Shown in pieces: positions 36,093 to 49,500 of a stretch of 64,000 nt of DNA; within the stretch, counting starts at the first letter, position 1; every line of letters begins with the position of its first letter. Location: positions 15,760,501 through 15,824,500 of the forward strand of contig NC_079882.1 of assembly GCF_029227915.1 (NCBI RefSeq). The letters are read 5' to 3'. The notes below the pieces were generated by a model. The model was not told the DNA's origin. It made no database searches and saw only the letters and a program-made list of their open reading frames with translations. Position numbers and translations under genes: made by a program. Source of the DNA: Hydractinia symbiolongicarpus (lineage: Eukaryota; Cnidaria; Hydrozoa; Anthoathecata; Hydractiniidae).

Positions 36093-38580
36093 GGCCATAT
36101 TACAGCCTTTAAAGGACTGTGCACGTAGTTAAGAGTGTTCTAAGGCAACTTCGCCAATGAAAATGACTTGGGACGTTGTAGCGCATTGAGACTGTAAGGA
36201 CTAGGCCAATGGTAACCTACGCAGACAGGTGAAACCGCGTGATATACGTGTGAGGCCTTTATTACACTGCAAAAGGCCATATTACAGCCTTTATAGGACT
36301 GTGCACGTAGTTAAGAGTGTTGTAAAGGAACGGCGCCAATGAAAACGACTTGGGACGTTGTAGCGCATTGAGACTGTAAGGACTACGCCAATGGTAACCT
36401 GCGCAGACAGGTTAAACCACGTGATTTACGTGTGAGGCCTTTATTAGACTGCAAAAGGCCATATTACAGCCTTTATAGGTATGTGCACGTAGTTAAGAGT
36501 GTTCTAAGGCAACTTCGCCAATGAAAACGACTTGGGACGTTGTAGTGCATTGAGACTGGAAGGAATAGTCAAATGGTAACCTGCGCAGGCAGATGGAACC
36601 ATGTGATTTACGTGTGAGGCTTTATTAGACTGCAAAAGGCCATATTACAGCCTTTATAGGACTGTGCACGTAGTTAAGAGTGTTGTAAAGCAACGGCGCC
36701 AATGAAAACGACTTGGGACGTTGTAGCGCATTGAGACTGTAAGGACTAGGCCAATGGTAACCTGCGCAGACAGGTTAAACCACGTGATTTACGTGTGAGG
36801 ACTTTATTAGACTGCAAAAGGCCATATTACAGCCTTTATAGGACTGTGCACGTAGTTAAGAGTGTCTTAAGGCAACGGCGCTGATGAAAACGACTTGAGA
36901 CGTTGTAGCACATTGAGACTAGAAGGACTAAGCCAATGGAAACCTGCACAGGCAAATGGAACCACGTGATTTACGTGTGAGGCCTTTATTAGACTGCAAA
37001 AGGCCATAATACAGCCTTTATAGGACTGTGGACGTAGTTAAGAGTGTTCTAAGGCAACTTCGCTAATGAAAAGGACTTGGGACGGTTTAGCACATTGAGA
37101 CTGAAAGGACTAGGCCAATGGTGACCTGCGCAGACCGGTGAAACCACGTGATTAACCTGTGAGGCCTTTATTAGACTGCAAAGGGCCATATTACAGCCTT
37201 TATAGGACTGTGCACGTAGTTAAGAGTGTTCTAAGGCAACTTCGCCAATGAAAATGACTTGGGACGTTGTAGTGCATTGAGACTGTAAGGACTAGGCCAA
37301 TGGTAACCTACGCAGACAGGTGAAACCACGTGATTTACGTGTGAGGCCTTTATTACACTGCAAAAGGCCATATTACAGCCTTTATAGGACTGTGCACGTA
37401 GTTAAGAGTGTTGTAAAGCAACGGCGCCAATGAAAACGACTTATGACGTTGTAGCGCATTGAGACTGTAAGGACTAGGCCAATGGTAACCTACGCACACA
37501 GATGAAACCACGTGATTTACGTGTGAGGCCTTTATTACACTGCAAAAGGCCATATTACAGCCTTTATAGGACTGTGCACGTAGTTAAGAGTGTTGTAAAG
37601 CAACGGCGCCAATGAAAACGATTTGGGACGTTGTAGCGCATTGAGACTGTAAGGACTAGGCCAATGGTAACCTGCGCAGACAGGTTAAACCACGTGATTT
37701 ACGTGTGAGGCCTTTGTTAGACTGCAAAAGGCCATATTGCAGCCTTTATAGGACTGTGCACGTAGTTAAGAGTGTTCTAAGGCAATTTTGCCAATGAAAA
37801 CGACTTGGGACATTGTAGCGCATTGAGACTGTAAGGACTAGGCCAATGGTAACCTACGCAGACCGGTGAAACCACGTAATTTACCTGTGAGGCCTTTATT
37901 AGACTGCAAAACGCCATATTACAGCCTTTATAGGACTATGCAGGTAGTTAAAAGTGTTCTAAGGCCACGGCGCTAAGGAAAACCATTTGGAACGTTGTAG
38001 TGCATTGAGACTGGAAGGACTAGGCCAATGGTAACCTACGCAGACAGGTGAAACCACGTGATTTACGTGTGAGGCCTTTATTAGACTGCAAAGGGCCATA
38101 TTGCAGCCTTTATAGGACTGTGCACGTAGTTTAGAGTGTTCTAAGGCAACTTCGCCAATGAAAACGACTTGGGACTTTGTAGCGCATTGAGACTGGAAGG
38201 ACTAGGCCAATGGTAACCTACGCAGACAGGTGAAACCACGTGATTAACGTGTGAGGCCTTTATTAGACTGCAAAGGGCCATATTGCAGCCTTTATAGGAC
38301 TGTGCAGGTAGTTAAGAGTGTTCTAAGGGCACGGCCCTAAGGAAAACCACTTGGAACGTTGTAGTGCATTGAGACTGGAAGGAATAGTCCAATGGTAACC
38401 TGCGCAGGCAGATGGAACCACGTGATTTATGTGTGAGGACTTTATTAGACTGCAAAAGGCCATATTACAGCCTTTATAGGACTGTGCACGTAGTTAAGAG
38501 TGTTGTAAAGCAACGGCGCCAATGAAAACGACTTGGGACGTTGTAGCGCATTGAGACTGGAAGGACTAGGTCAATGGTGA
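36093..38580 (+). repeat. HOR block A4, diverged fourth copy of about 10,150-12,500 of A1
   Basis: It starts like 10,150 (offset 25,943) and later matches at 26,306, a shift of two monomers minus one base, the base being lost in GAGGCTTTATT near 36,620. Shared rare states include CCTTTAAAGG, GGTATGTGCACG, GGCAATTTTGCC (37,781) and GGGCACGGCCC (near 38,328). Private changes (AAAGGAACGG, CAGGTTAAACC, CTTATGACG, CGCACACAGATG) are more frequent than between A1 and A2, so this copy is older. Confidence 0.65.
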
Positions 38581-38884
38581 CCTGCGCAGGCATGTGAAAC
38601 CACGTGATTTACGTGTGAAGCCTTTATTAGACTGCAAAAGGCCATATTACAGCCTTTATAGGACTGTGCACGTAGTTAAGAGTGTTGTAAAGCAACGGCG
38701 CCAATGAAAACGACTTGGGACGTTGTAGCGCATTGAGACTGGAAGGACTAGGCCAATGGTAACCTGCGCAGACAGGTGAAACCACGTGATTTACGTGTGA
38801 GGCCTTTATTAGACTGCAAAAGGCCATATTACAGCCTTTATAGGACTGTGCACGTAGTTAAGAGTGTTGTAAAGCAACAGCGCT
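38581..38884 (+). repeat. Transition between HOR families A and B
   Basis: These near-canonical monomers show no private markers. The stretch 38,581 to about 38,830 resembles 46,411-46,660 at offset 7,830, while the true family B alignment at offset 7,648 begins near 38,885. Confidence 0.5.
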
Positions 38885-41800
38885 AATGAAAACGACTTGG
38901 GACGTTGTAGCGCATTGAGACCTGGAAGGACTAGGCCAATGGTAACCTGCGCAGACAGGTGAAACCACGTGATTTACGTGTGAGGCCTTTATTAGACTGC
39001 AAAAGGCCATATTACAGCCTTTATAGGACTGTACACGTAGTTAAGAGTGTTGTAAAGCAACAGCGCTAATGAAAACGACTTGGGAGGTTGTAGCGCATTG
39101 AGACTGCAACGACTAGTCCAATGGTAACCTGCACAGGCAGATGGAACCACGTGATTTACGTGTGAGGCCTTTATTAGACTGCAAAAGACCAAATTACAGC
39201 CTTTATAGGACTGTGCACGTAGTTAAGAGTGTTGTAAGGCAACGGCGCTAATGAAAACGACTTGGGACGTTGTAGCGCATTGAGACTGGAAGGACTAGGC
39301 CAATGGTAACCTACGCAGACAGGTGAAACCACGTGATTTACGTGTGAGGCCTTTATTAGACTGCAAAATGCCAAATTACAGCCTTTATAGGACTGTGCAC
39401 GTAGTTAAGAGTGTTGTAAAGCAACAGCGCTAATGAAAACGACTTGGGAGGTTGTAGCGCATTGAGACTGCAACGACTAGTCCAATGGTAACCTGCACAG
39501 GCAGATGGAACCACGTGATTTACGTGTGAGGCCTTTATTATACTGCAAAAGACCAAATTACAGCCTTTATAGGACTGTGCACGTAGTTAAGAGTGTTGTA
39601 AGGCAACGGCGCTAATGAAAACGACTTGGGACGTTGTAGCGCATTGAGACTGTAAGGACTAGGCCAATGGTAACCTACGCAGACAGGTGAAACCACGTGA
39701 TTTACGTGTGAGGCCTTTATTAGACTGCAAAAGGCCAAATTACAGCCTTTATAGGACTATGCACGTAGTTAAGAGTGTTCTAAGGCAACTTCGCCAATGA
39801 AAACGACTTGGCACGTTGTAGTGCATTGAGACTGGAAGGAATAGTCAAATGGTAACCTGCGCAGGCAGATGGAACCATGTGATTTACGTGTGAGGCCTTT
39901 ATTAGACTGCAAAAGGCCATATTACAGCCTTTATAGGACTGTGCACGTAGTTAAGAGTGTTGTAAAGCAATGGCGCTAATGAAAACGACTTGGGATGTTG
40001 TAGCACATGGAGACTGGAAGGACTAGACCAATGGTAACCTGCGCAGACAGGTGAAACTACGTGATTTACGTGTGAGGCCTTTATTAGACCGCAAAAGGCC
40101 AAATTACAGCCTTTATAGGACTGTGCACGTAGTTAAGAGTGTTGTAAGGCAACGGCGCTAATGAAAACGACTTGGGACGTTGTAGCGTATTGAGACTGTA
40201 AGGACTAGACCAATGGTAACCTGCGCAGACAGGTGAAACAACGTGATTTACGTGTGAGGCCTTTATTAGACTGCAAAAGGCCATATTACAGCCTTTATAG
40301 GACTGTGCACGTAGTTAAGAGTGTTGTAAAGCAATGGCGCCAATGAAAACGACTTGGGACGTTGTAGCGCATTGAGACTGTAAGGACTAGGCCAATGGTA
40401 ACCTGCGCTGACAGGTGAAACTACGTGATTTACGTGTGAGGCCTTTATTAGACTACAAAAGGCCATATTACAGCCTTTATAGGACTGTGCACGTAGTTAA
40501 GAGTGTTGTAAAGCAACGGCGCCATTGAAAACGACTTGGGACGTTGTAGCGTATTGAGACTGTAAGGACTAGGCCAATGGTAACCTGCGCAGACAGGTGA
40601 AACCACGTGATTTACGTGTGAGGCCTTTATTAGACTGCAAAACGCCATATTATTGCTTTTATAGGACTGTGCACGTAGTTAAGAGTGTTCTAAGGCAACT
40701 TCGCCAATGAAAACGACTTGGGACGTTGTAGCACATTGAGACTGGAAGGACTAGGCCATTGGAAACCTGCACAGGCAAATGGAACCACGTGATTTACGTG
40801 TGAGGCCTTTATTAGACTGCAAAAGGCCATAATACAGCCTTTATAGGACTAGGACGTAGTTAAGAGTGTTCTAAGGCAACTTCGCTAATGAAAACGACTT
40901 GGGACGTTGTAGCGCATTGAGACTGGAAGGACTAGGCCAATGGTAACCTGCGCAGACCGGTGAAACCACGTGATTTACGTGTGAGGCCTTTATTAGACTG
41001 CAAAAGGCCATATTACAGCCTTTATAGGACTGTGCACGTAGTTAAGAGTGTTGTAAGGCAACAGCGATAATGAAAACGACTTGAGATGTTGTAGCGCATT
41101 TAGACTGGAAGGAATAGTCCAATGGTAACCTGCGCAGACCGATGAAACCACGTGATTAACGTGTGAGGCCTTTATTAGACTGCAAAAGGCCAAATTACAG
41201 CCTTTATAGGACTGTGCACGTAGTTAAGAGTGTTGTAAGGCAACGGCGCTAATGAAAACCACTTGGAACGTTGTAGTGCTTGGAGACTGGAAGGAATGGT
41301 CCAATGGAAACCTGCACAGGCAAATGGAACCACGTGATTTACGTGTGAGGCCTTTATTAGACTGCAAAAGGCCATAATACAGCCTTTATAGGACTGTGGA
41401 CGTAGTTAAGAGTGTTCTAAGGCAACTTCGCTAATGAAAACGACTATGGACGTTGTAGCACATTGAGACTGGAAGGACTAGGTCAATGGTGACCTGCGCA
41501 GACCTGTGAAACCACGTGATTAACCTGTGAGGCCTTTATTAGACTGCAAAGGGCCATATTACAGCCTTTATAGGACTGTGCACGTAGTTAAGAGTGTTCT
41601 AAGGCAACTTCGCCAATGAAAACGACTTGGGACGTTGTAGTGCATTGAGACTGGAAGGAATAGTCAAATGGTAACCTGCGCAGGCAGATGGAACCACGTG
41701 ATTTACGTGTGAGGCCTTTATTAGACTGCAAAAGGCCATATTACAGCCTTTATAGGACCTTGCACGTAGTTAAGAGTGTTGTAAAGCAACGGCGCCAATG

Positions 41801-43768
41801 AAAACGACTTGGGACGTTGTAGCGCATTGAGACTGTAAGGACTAGGCCAATGGTAACCTGCGCAGACAGGTTAAACCACGTGATTTACGTGTGAGGACTT
41901 TATTAGACTGCAAAAGGCCATATTACAGCCTTTATAGGACTGTGCACGTAGTTAAGAGTGTCTTAAGTCAACGGCGCTAATGAAAACGACTTGAGACGTT
42001 GTAGCACATTGAGACTGGAAGGACTAAGCCAATGGAAACCTGCGCAGGCAGATGGAACCATGTGATTTACGTGTGAGGCCTTTATTAGACTGCAAAAGGC
42101 CATAATACAGCCTTTATAGGACTGTGGACGTAGTTAAGAGTGTTCTAAGGCAACTTCGCTAATGAAAACGACTTGGGACGTTGTAGCACATTGAGACTGG
42201 AAGGACTAGGCCAATGGTGACCTGCGCAGACCGGTGAAACCACGTGATTTACGTGTGAGGCCTTTATTAGACTGCAAAAGGCCATATTACAGCCTTTATG
42301 GGACTGTGCACGTAGTTAAGAGTGTTGTAAAGCAACGGCGCCAATGAAAACGACTTGGGACGTTTTAGCGCATTGAGACTGTAAGGACTAGGCCAATGGT
42401 AACCTGCGCAGACAGGTGAAACCACGTGATTTACGTGTGAGGCCTTTATTAGACTGCAAAAGGCCATATTACAGCCTTTATAGGACTGTGCACGCAGTTA
42501 AGAGTGTTGTAAAGCAACGGCGCCAATAAAAACGAATTGGGACGTTGTAGCGTATTGAGACTGTAAGGACCAGGCCAATGGTAACCTGCGCAGACAGGTG
42601 AAACCACGTGATTTACGTGTGAGACCTTTATTAGACTGCAAAAGGCCATATTATAGCTTTTATAGGACTGTGCACGTAGATAAGAGTGTTCTAAGGCAAC
42701 TTCGCCAATGAAAACGACTTGGGACGTTGTAGCACATTGAGACTGGAAGGAATAGGCCAATGGAAACCTGTGCAGGCAGATGGAACCACGTGATTTACGT
42801 GTGAGGACTTTATTAGACTGCAAAAGGCCATATTACAGCCTTTATAGGACTGTGCACGTAGTTAAGAGTGTTGTAAAGCAACGGCGCAAATGAAAACGAC
42901 TTGGGACGTTGTAGCGCATTGAGACTGTAAGGACTAGGCCAATGGTAACCTGCGCAGATAGGTGAAACCACGTGATTTACGTATGAAGCCTTTACTAGAC
43001 TGCAAAAGGCCAAATTACAGCCTTTATAGGACTGTGCACGTAGTTAAGAGTGTCTTAAGGCAACGGCGCTAATGAAAACGACTTGAGACGTTGTAGCACA
43101 TTGACACTGGAAGGAATAGGCCAATGGAAACCTGCACAGGCAAATGGAACCACGTGATTTACGTGTGAGGCCTTTATTAGACTGCAAAAGGCCATATTAC
43201 AGCCTTTATAGGACTGTGCACGTAGTTAAGAGTGTTTTAAGGCAACTTCGCTAATGAAAACGACTTGGAAGTTTGTAGCGCATTGAGACTGGAAGGACTA
43301 GGTCAATGGTGACCTGCGCAGACCGGTGAAACCACGTGATTAACCTGTGAGGCCTTTATTAGACTGCAAAGGGCCATATTACAGCCTTTATAGGACTGTG
43401 CACGTAGTTAAGAGTGTTCTAAGGCAACTTCGCCAATGAAAACGACTTGGGACGTTATAGTGCATTGAGACTGGAAGGAATAGTCAAATGGTAACCTGCG
43501 CAGGCAGATGGAACCATGTGATTTACGTGTGAGGCCTTTATTAGACTGCAAAAGGCCATATTACAGCCTTTATAGGACTGTGCACGTAGTTAAGAATGTT
43601 GTAAAGCAACGGCGCCAATGAAAACGACTTGGGACGTTGTAGCGCATTGAGACTGTAAGGACTAGGCCAATGGTAACCTGCGCAGACAGGTTAAACCACG
43701 TGATTTACGTGTGAGGACTTTATTAGACTGCAAAAGGCCATATTACAGCCTTTATAGGACTGTGCACG
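38885..43768 (+). repeat. HOR block B1, repeated at 46,537-51,602
   Basis: The offset is 7,648 (42 monomers + 4) to about 40,190, then 7,834 (43 monomers + 8) onward. The 186-bp change is one monomer plus the +1 and +3 indels present at 47,745-48,112 and absent here. Shared markers include GAGACCTGG, GACTGCAACGAC, AATGCC, GCGCTGACAGG, CGCCATTG, CATATTATTGC and GTCTTAAGTCAACGG. Inside it, 41,5xx-42,18x repeats ten monomers later (offset 1,820) and 42,68x-43,18x nine monomers later (offset 1,638). Confidence 0.75.
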
Positions 43769-46536
43769 TAGTTAAGAGTGTCTTAAGTCAACGGCGCTAA
43801 TGAAAACGACTTGAGACGTTGTAGCACATTGAGACTGGAAGGACTAAGCCAATGGAAACCTGCGCAGGCAGATGGAACCATGTGATTTACGTGTGAGGCC
43901 TTTATTAGACTGCAAAAGGCCATAATACAGCCTTTATAGGACTGTGGACGTAGTTAAGAGTGTTCTAAGGCAACTTCGCTAATGAAAACGACTTGGGACG
44001 TTGTAGCACATTGAGACTGGAAGGACTAAGCCAATGGAAACCTGCGCAGGCAGATGGAACCATGTGATTTACGTGTGAGGCCTTTATTAGACTGCAAAAG
44101 GCCATAATACAGCCTTTATAGGACTGTGGACGTAGTTAAGAGTGTTCTAAGGCAACTTCGCTAATGAAAACGACTTGGGACGTTGTAGCACATTGAGACT
44201 GGAAGGACTAGGCCAATGGTGACCTGCGCAGACCGGTGAAACCACGTGATTTACGTGTGAGGCCTTTATTAGACTGCAAAAGGCCATATTACAGCCTTTA
44301 TAGGACTGTGCACGTAGATAAGAGTGTTCTAAGGCAACTTCGCCAATGAAAACGACTTGGGACGTTGTAGCACATTGAGACTGGAAGGAATAGGCCAATG
44401 GAAACCTGTGCAGGCAGATGGAACCACGTGATTTACGTGTGAGGACTTTATTAGACTGCAAAAGGCCATATTACAGCCTTTATAAGACTGTGCACGTAGT
44501 TAAGAGTGTTGTAAAGCAACGGCGCAAATGAAAACGACTTGGGACGTTGTAGCGCATTGACACTGTAAGGACTAGGCCAATGGTAACCTGCGCAGATAGG
44601 TGAAACCACGTGATTTACGTATGAAGCCTTTACTAGACTGCAAAAGGCCAAATTACAGCCTTTATAGGACTGTGCACGTAGTTAAGAGTGTCTTAAGGCA
44701 ACGGCGCTAATGAAAACGACTTGAGACGTTGTAGCACATTGACACTGGAAGGAATAGGCCAATGGAAACCTGCACAGGCAAATGGAACCACGTGATTTAC
44801 GTGTGAGGCCTTTATTAGACTGCAAAAGGCCATATTACAGCCTTTATAGGACTGTGCACGTAATTAAGAGTGTTGTAAAGCAACAGCGCTAATGAAAACG
44901 ACTTGGAAGTTTGTAGCGCATTGAGACTGGAACGACTAGTCCAATGGTAACCTGCACAGGCAGATGGAACCACGTGATTTACGTGTGAGGCCTCTATTAG
45001 ACTGCAAAAGGCCAAATTACAGCCTTTATAGGACTGTGCACGTAGTTAAGAGAGTTCTAAGGCAACTTCGCCAATGAAAACGACTTGGGACGTTGTAGCG
45101 CATTGAGACTGGAAGGACTAGGTCAATGGTGACCTGCGCAGGCATGTGAAACCACGTGATTTACGTGTGAAGCCTTTATTAGACTGCAAAAGGCCATATT
45201 ACAGCCTTTATAGGACTGTGCACGTAGTTAAGAGTGTTGTAAAGCAACGGCGCCAATGAAAACGACTTGGGACGTTGTAGCGCATTGAGACTGGAAGGAC
45301 TAGGCCAATGGTAACCTACGCAGACAGGTGAAACCACGTGATTTACGTGTGAGGCCTTTATTAGACTGCAAAATGCCATATTACAGCCTTTATAGGACTG
45401 TGCACGTAGTTAAGAGTGTTGTAAAGCAACAGCGCTAATGAAAACGACTTGGGAGGTTGTAGCGCATTGAGACTGCAACGACTAGTCCAATGGTAACCTG
45501 CACAGGCAGATGGAACCACGTGATTTACGTGTGAGGCCTTTATTAGACTGCAAAAGACCAAATTACAGCCTTTATAGGACTGTGCACGTAGTTAAGAGTG
45601 TTGTAAGGCAACGGCGCTAATGAAAACGACTTGGGACGTTGTAGCGCATTGAGACTGTAAGGACTAGGCCAATGGTAACCTACGCAGACAGGTGAAACCA
45701 CGTGATTTACGTGTGAGGCCTTTATTAGACTGCAAAAGGCCATATTACAGCCTTTATAGGACTATGCACGTAGTTAAGAGTGTTCTAAGGCAACTTCGCC
45801 AATGAAAACGACTTGGCACGTTGTAGTGCATTGAGACTGGAAGGAATAGTCAAATGGTAACCTGCGCAGGCAGATGGAACCATGTGATTTACGTGTGAGG
45901 CCTTTATTAGACTGCAAAAGGCCATATTACAGCCTTTATAGGACTGTGCACGTAGTTAAGAGTGTTGTAAAGCAATGGCGCTAATGAAAACGACTTGGGA
46001 CGTTGTAGCACATGGAGACTGGAAGGACTAGACCAATGGTAACCTGCGCAGACAGGTGAAACTACGTGATTTACGTGTGAGGCCTTTATTAGACTGCAAT
46101 AGGCCAAATTACAGCCTTTATAGGACTGTGCACGTAGTTAAGAGTGTTGTAAGGCAACGGCGCTAATGAAAACGACTTGGGACGTTGTAGCGTATTGAAA
46201 TTGGAAGGACTAGGCCACAGGTAACCTGCGCAGACCGGTGAAACCACGTGATTTACGTGTGAGGCCTTTATTAGACTGCAAAAGGGCCATATTACAGCCT
46301 TTATAGGACTGTGCACGTAAGAGTTAAGAGTGTTGTAAAGCAATGGCGCCAATGAAAACGACTTGGGACGTTGTAGCACATTGAGACTGGAAGGATTACG
46401 CCAATGGTAACCTGCGCAGGCATGTGAAACCACGTGATTTACGTGTGAAGCCTTTATTAGACTGCAAAAGGCCATATTACAGCCTTTATAGGACTGTGCA
46501 CGTAGTTAAGAGTGTTGTAAAGCAACGGCGCCAATG
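43769..46536 (+). repeat. Family B segment whose right part is copied at 55,335-57,344
   Basis: Its left part is built from step-back copies of 41.9-43.2 kb at offsets of 1,820, 2,002 and 1,638 bp (10, 11 and 9 monomers). From about 44,768 it is repeated at offset 10,567 (58 monomers + 11). It holds a 183-bp monomer (AAAAGGGCC) followed by a 185-bp monomer near 46,280-46,460. Confidence 0.7.
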
Positions 46537-49500
46537 AAAACGACTTGGGACGTTGTAGCGCATTGAGACCTGGAAGGACTAGGCCAATGGTAACCTGCGC
46601 AGACAGGTGAAACCACGTGATTTACGTGTGAGGCCTTTATTAGACTGCAAAAGGCCGTATTACAGCCTTTATAGGACTGTGCACGTAGTTAAGAGTGTTG
46701 TAAAGCAACAGCGCTAATGAAAACGACTTGGGAGGTTGTAGCGCATTGAGACTGCAACGACTAGTCCAATGGTAACCTGCACAGGCAGATGGAACCACGT
46801 GATTTACGTGTGAGGCCTTTATTAGACTGCAAAAGACCAAATTACAGCCTTTATAGGACTGTGCACGTAGTTAAAAGTGTTGTAAGGCAACGGCGCTAAT
46901 GAAAACGACTTGGGACGTTGTAGCGCATTGAGACTGGAAGGACTAGGCCAATGGTAACCTACGCAGACAGGTGAAACCACGTGATTTACGTGTGAGGCCT
47001 TTATTAGACTGCGAAATGCCAAATTACAGCCTTTATAGGACTGTGCACGTAGTTAAGAGTGTTGTAAAGCAACAGCGCTAATGAAAACGACTTGGGAGGT
47101 TGTAGCGCATTGAGACTGCAACGACTAGTCCAATGGTAACCTGCACAGGCAGATGGAACCACGTGATTTACGTGTGAGGCCTTTATTATACTGCAAAAGA
47201 CCAAATTACAGCCTTTATAGGACTGTGCACGTAGTTAAGAGTGTTGTAAGGCAACGGCGCTAATGAAAACGACTTGGGACGTTGTAGCGCATTGAGACTG
47301 TAAGGACTAGGCCAATGGTAACCTACGCAGACAGGTGAAACCACGTGATTTACGTGTGAGGCCTTTATTAGACTGCAAAAGGCCAAATTACAGCCTTTAT
47401 AGGACTATGCACGTAGTTAAGAGTGTTCTAAGGCAACTTCGCCAATGAAAACGACTTGGCACGTTGTAGTGCATTGAGACTGGAAGGAATAGTCAAATGG
47501 TAACCTGCGCAGGCAGATGGAACCATGTGATTTACGTGTGAGGCCTTTATTAGACTGCAAAAGGCCATATTACAGCCTTTATAGGACTGTGCACGTAGTT
47601 AAGAGTGTTGTAAAGCAATGGCGCTAATGAAAACGACTTGGGATGTTGTAGCACATGGAGACTGGAAGGACTAGACCAATGGTAACCTGCGCAGACAGGT
47701 GAAACTACGTGATTTACGTGTGAGGCCTTTATTAGACCGCAAAAGGCCAAATTACAGCCTTTATAGGACTGTGCACGTAGTTAAGAGTGTTGTAAGGCAA
47801 CGGCGCTAATGAAAACGACTTGGGACGTTGTAGCGTATTGAAATTGGAAGGACTAGGCCAATGGTAACCTGCGCAGACCGGTGAAACCACGTGATTTACG
47901 TGTGAGGCCTTTATTAGACTGCAAAAGGGCCATATTACAGCCTTTATAGGACTGTGCACGTAAGAGTTAAGAGTGTTGTAAAGCAATGGCGCTAATGAAA
48001 ACGACTTGGGACGTTGTAGCGCATTGAGACTGTAAGGACTAGACCAATGGTAACCTGCGCAGACAGGTGAAACAACGTGATTTACGTGTGAGGCCTTTAT
48101 TAGACTGCAAAAGGCCATATTATAGCCTTTATAGGACTGTGCACGTAGTTAAGAGTGTTGTAAAGCAATGGCGCCAATGAAAACGACTTGGGACGTTGTA
48201 GCGCATTGAGACTGTAAGGACTAGGCCAATGGTAACCTGCGCTGACAGGTGAAACTACGTGATTTACGTGTGAGGCCTTTATTAGACTACAAAAGGCCAT
48301 ATTACAGCCTTTATAGGACTGTGCACGTAGTTAAGAGTGTTGTAAAGCAACGGCGCCATTGAAAACGACTTGGGACGTTGTAGCGTATTGAGACTGTAAG
48401 GACTAGGCCAATGGTAACCTGCGCAGACAGGTGAAACCACGTGATTTACGTGTGAGGCCTTTATTAGACTGCAAAACGCCATATTATTGCTTTTATAGGA
48501 CTGTGCACGTAGTTAAGAGTGTTCTAAGGCAACTTCGCCAATGAAAACGACTTGGGACGTTGTAGCACATTGAGACTGGAAGGACTAGGCCATTGGAAAC
48601 CTGCACAGGCAAATGGAACCACGTGATTTACGTGTGAGGCCTTTATTAGACTGCAAAAGGCCATAATACAGCCTTTATAGGACTAGGACGTAGTTAAGAG
48701 TGTTCTAAGGCAACTTCGCTAATGAAAACGACTTGGGACGTTGTAGCGCATTGAGACTGGAAGGACTAGGCCAATGGTAACCTGCGCAGACCGGTGAAAC
48801 CACGTGATTTACGTGTGAGGCCTTTATTAGACTGCAAAAGGCCATATTACAGCCTTTATAGGACTGTGCACGTAGTTAAGAGTGTTGTAAGGCAACAGCG
48901 ATAATGAAAACGACTTGAGATGTTGTAGCGCATTTAGACTGGAAGGAATAGTCCAATGGTAACCTGCGCAGACCGATGAAACCACGTGATTAACGTGTGA
49001 GGCCTTTATTAGACTGCAAAAGGCCAAATTACAGCCTTTATAGGACTGTGCACGTAGTTAAGAGTGTTGTAAGGCAACGGCGCTAATGAAAACCACTTGG
49101 AACGTTGTAGTGCTTGGAGACTGGAAGGAATGGTCCAATGGAAACCTGCACAGGCAAATGGAACAACGTGATTTACGTGTGAGGCCTTTATTAGACTGCA
49201 AAAGGCCATAATACAGCCTTTATAGGACTGTGGACGTAGTTAAGAGTGTTCTAAGGCAACTTCGCTAATGAAAACGACTATGGACGTTGTAGCACATTGA
49301 GACTGGAAGGACTAGGTCAATGGTGACCTGCGCAGACCTGTGAAACCACGTGATTAACCTGTGAGGCCTTTATTAGACTGCAAAGGGCCATATTACAGCC
49401 TTTATAGGACTGTGCACGTAGTTAAGAGTGTTCTAAGGCAACTTCGCCAATGAAAACGACTTGGGACGTTGTAGTGCATTGAGACTGGAAGGAATAGTCA

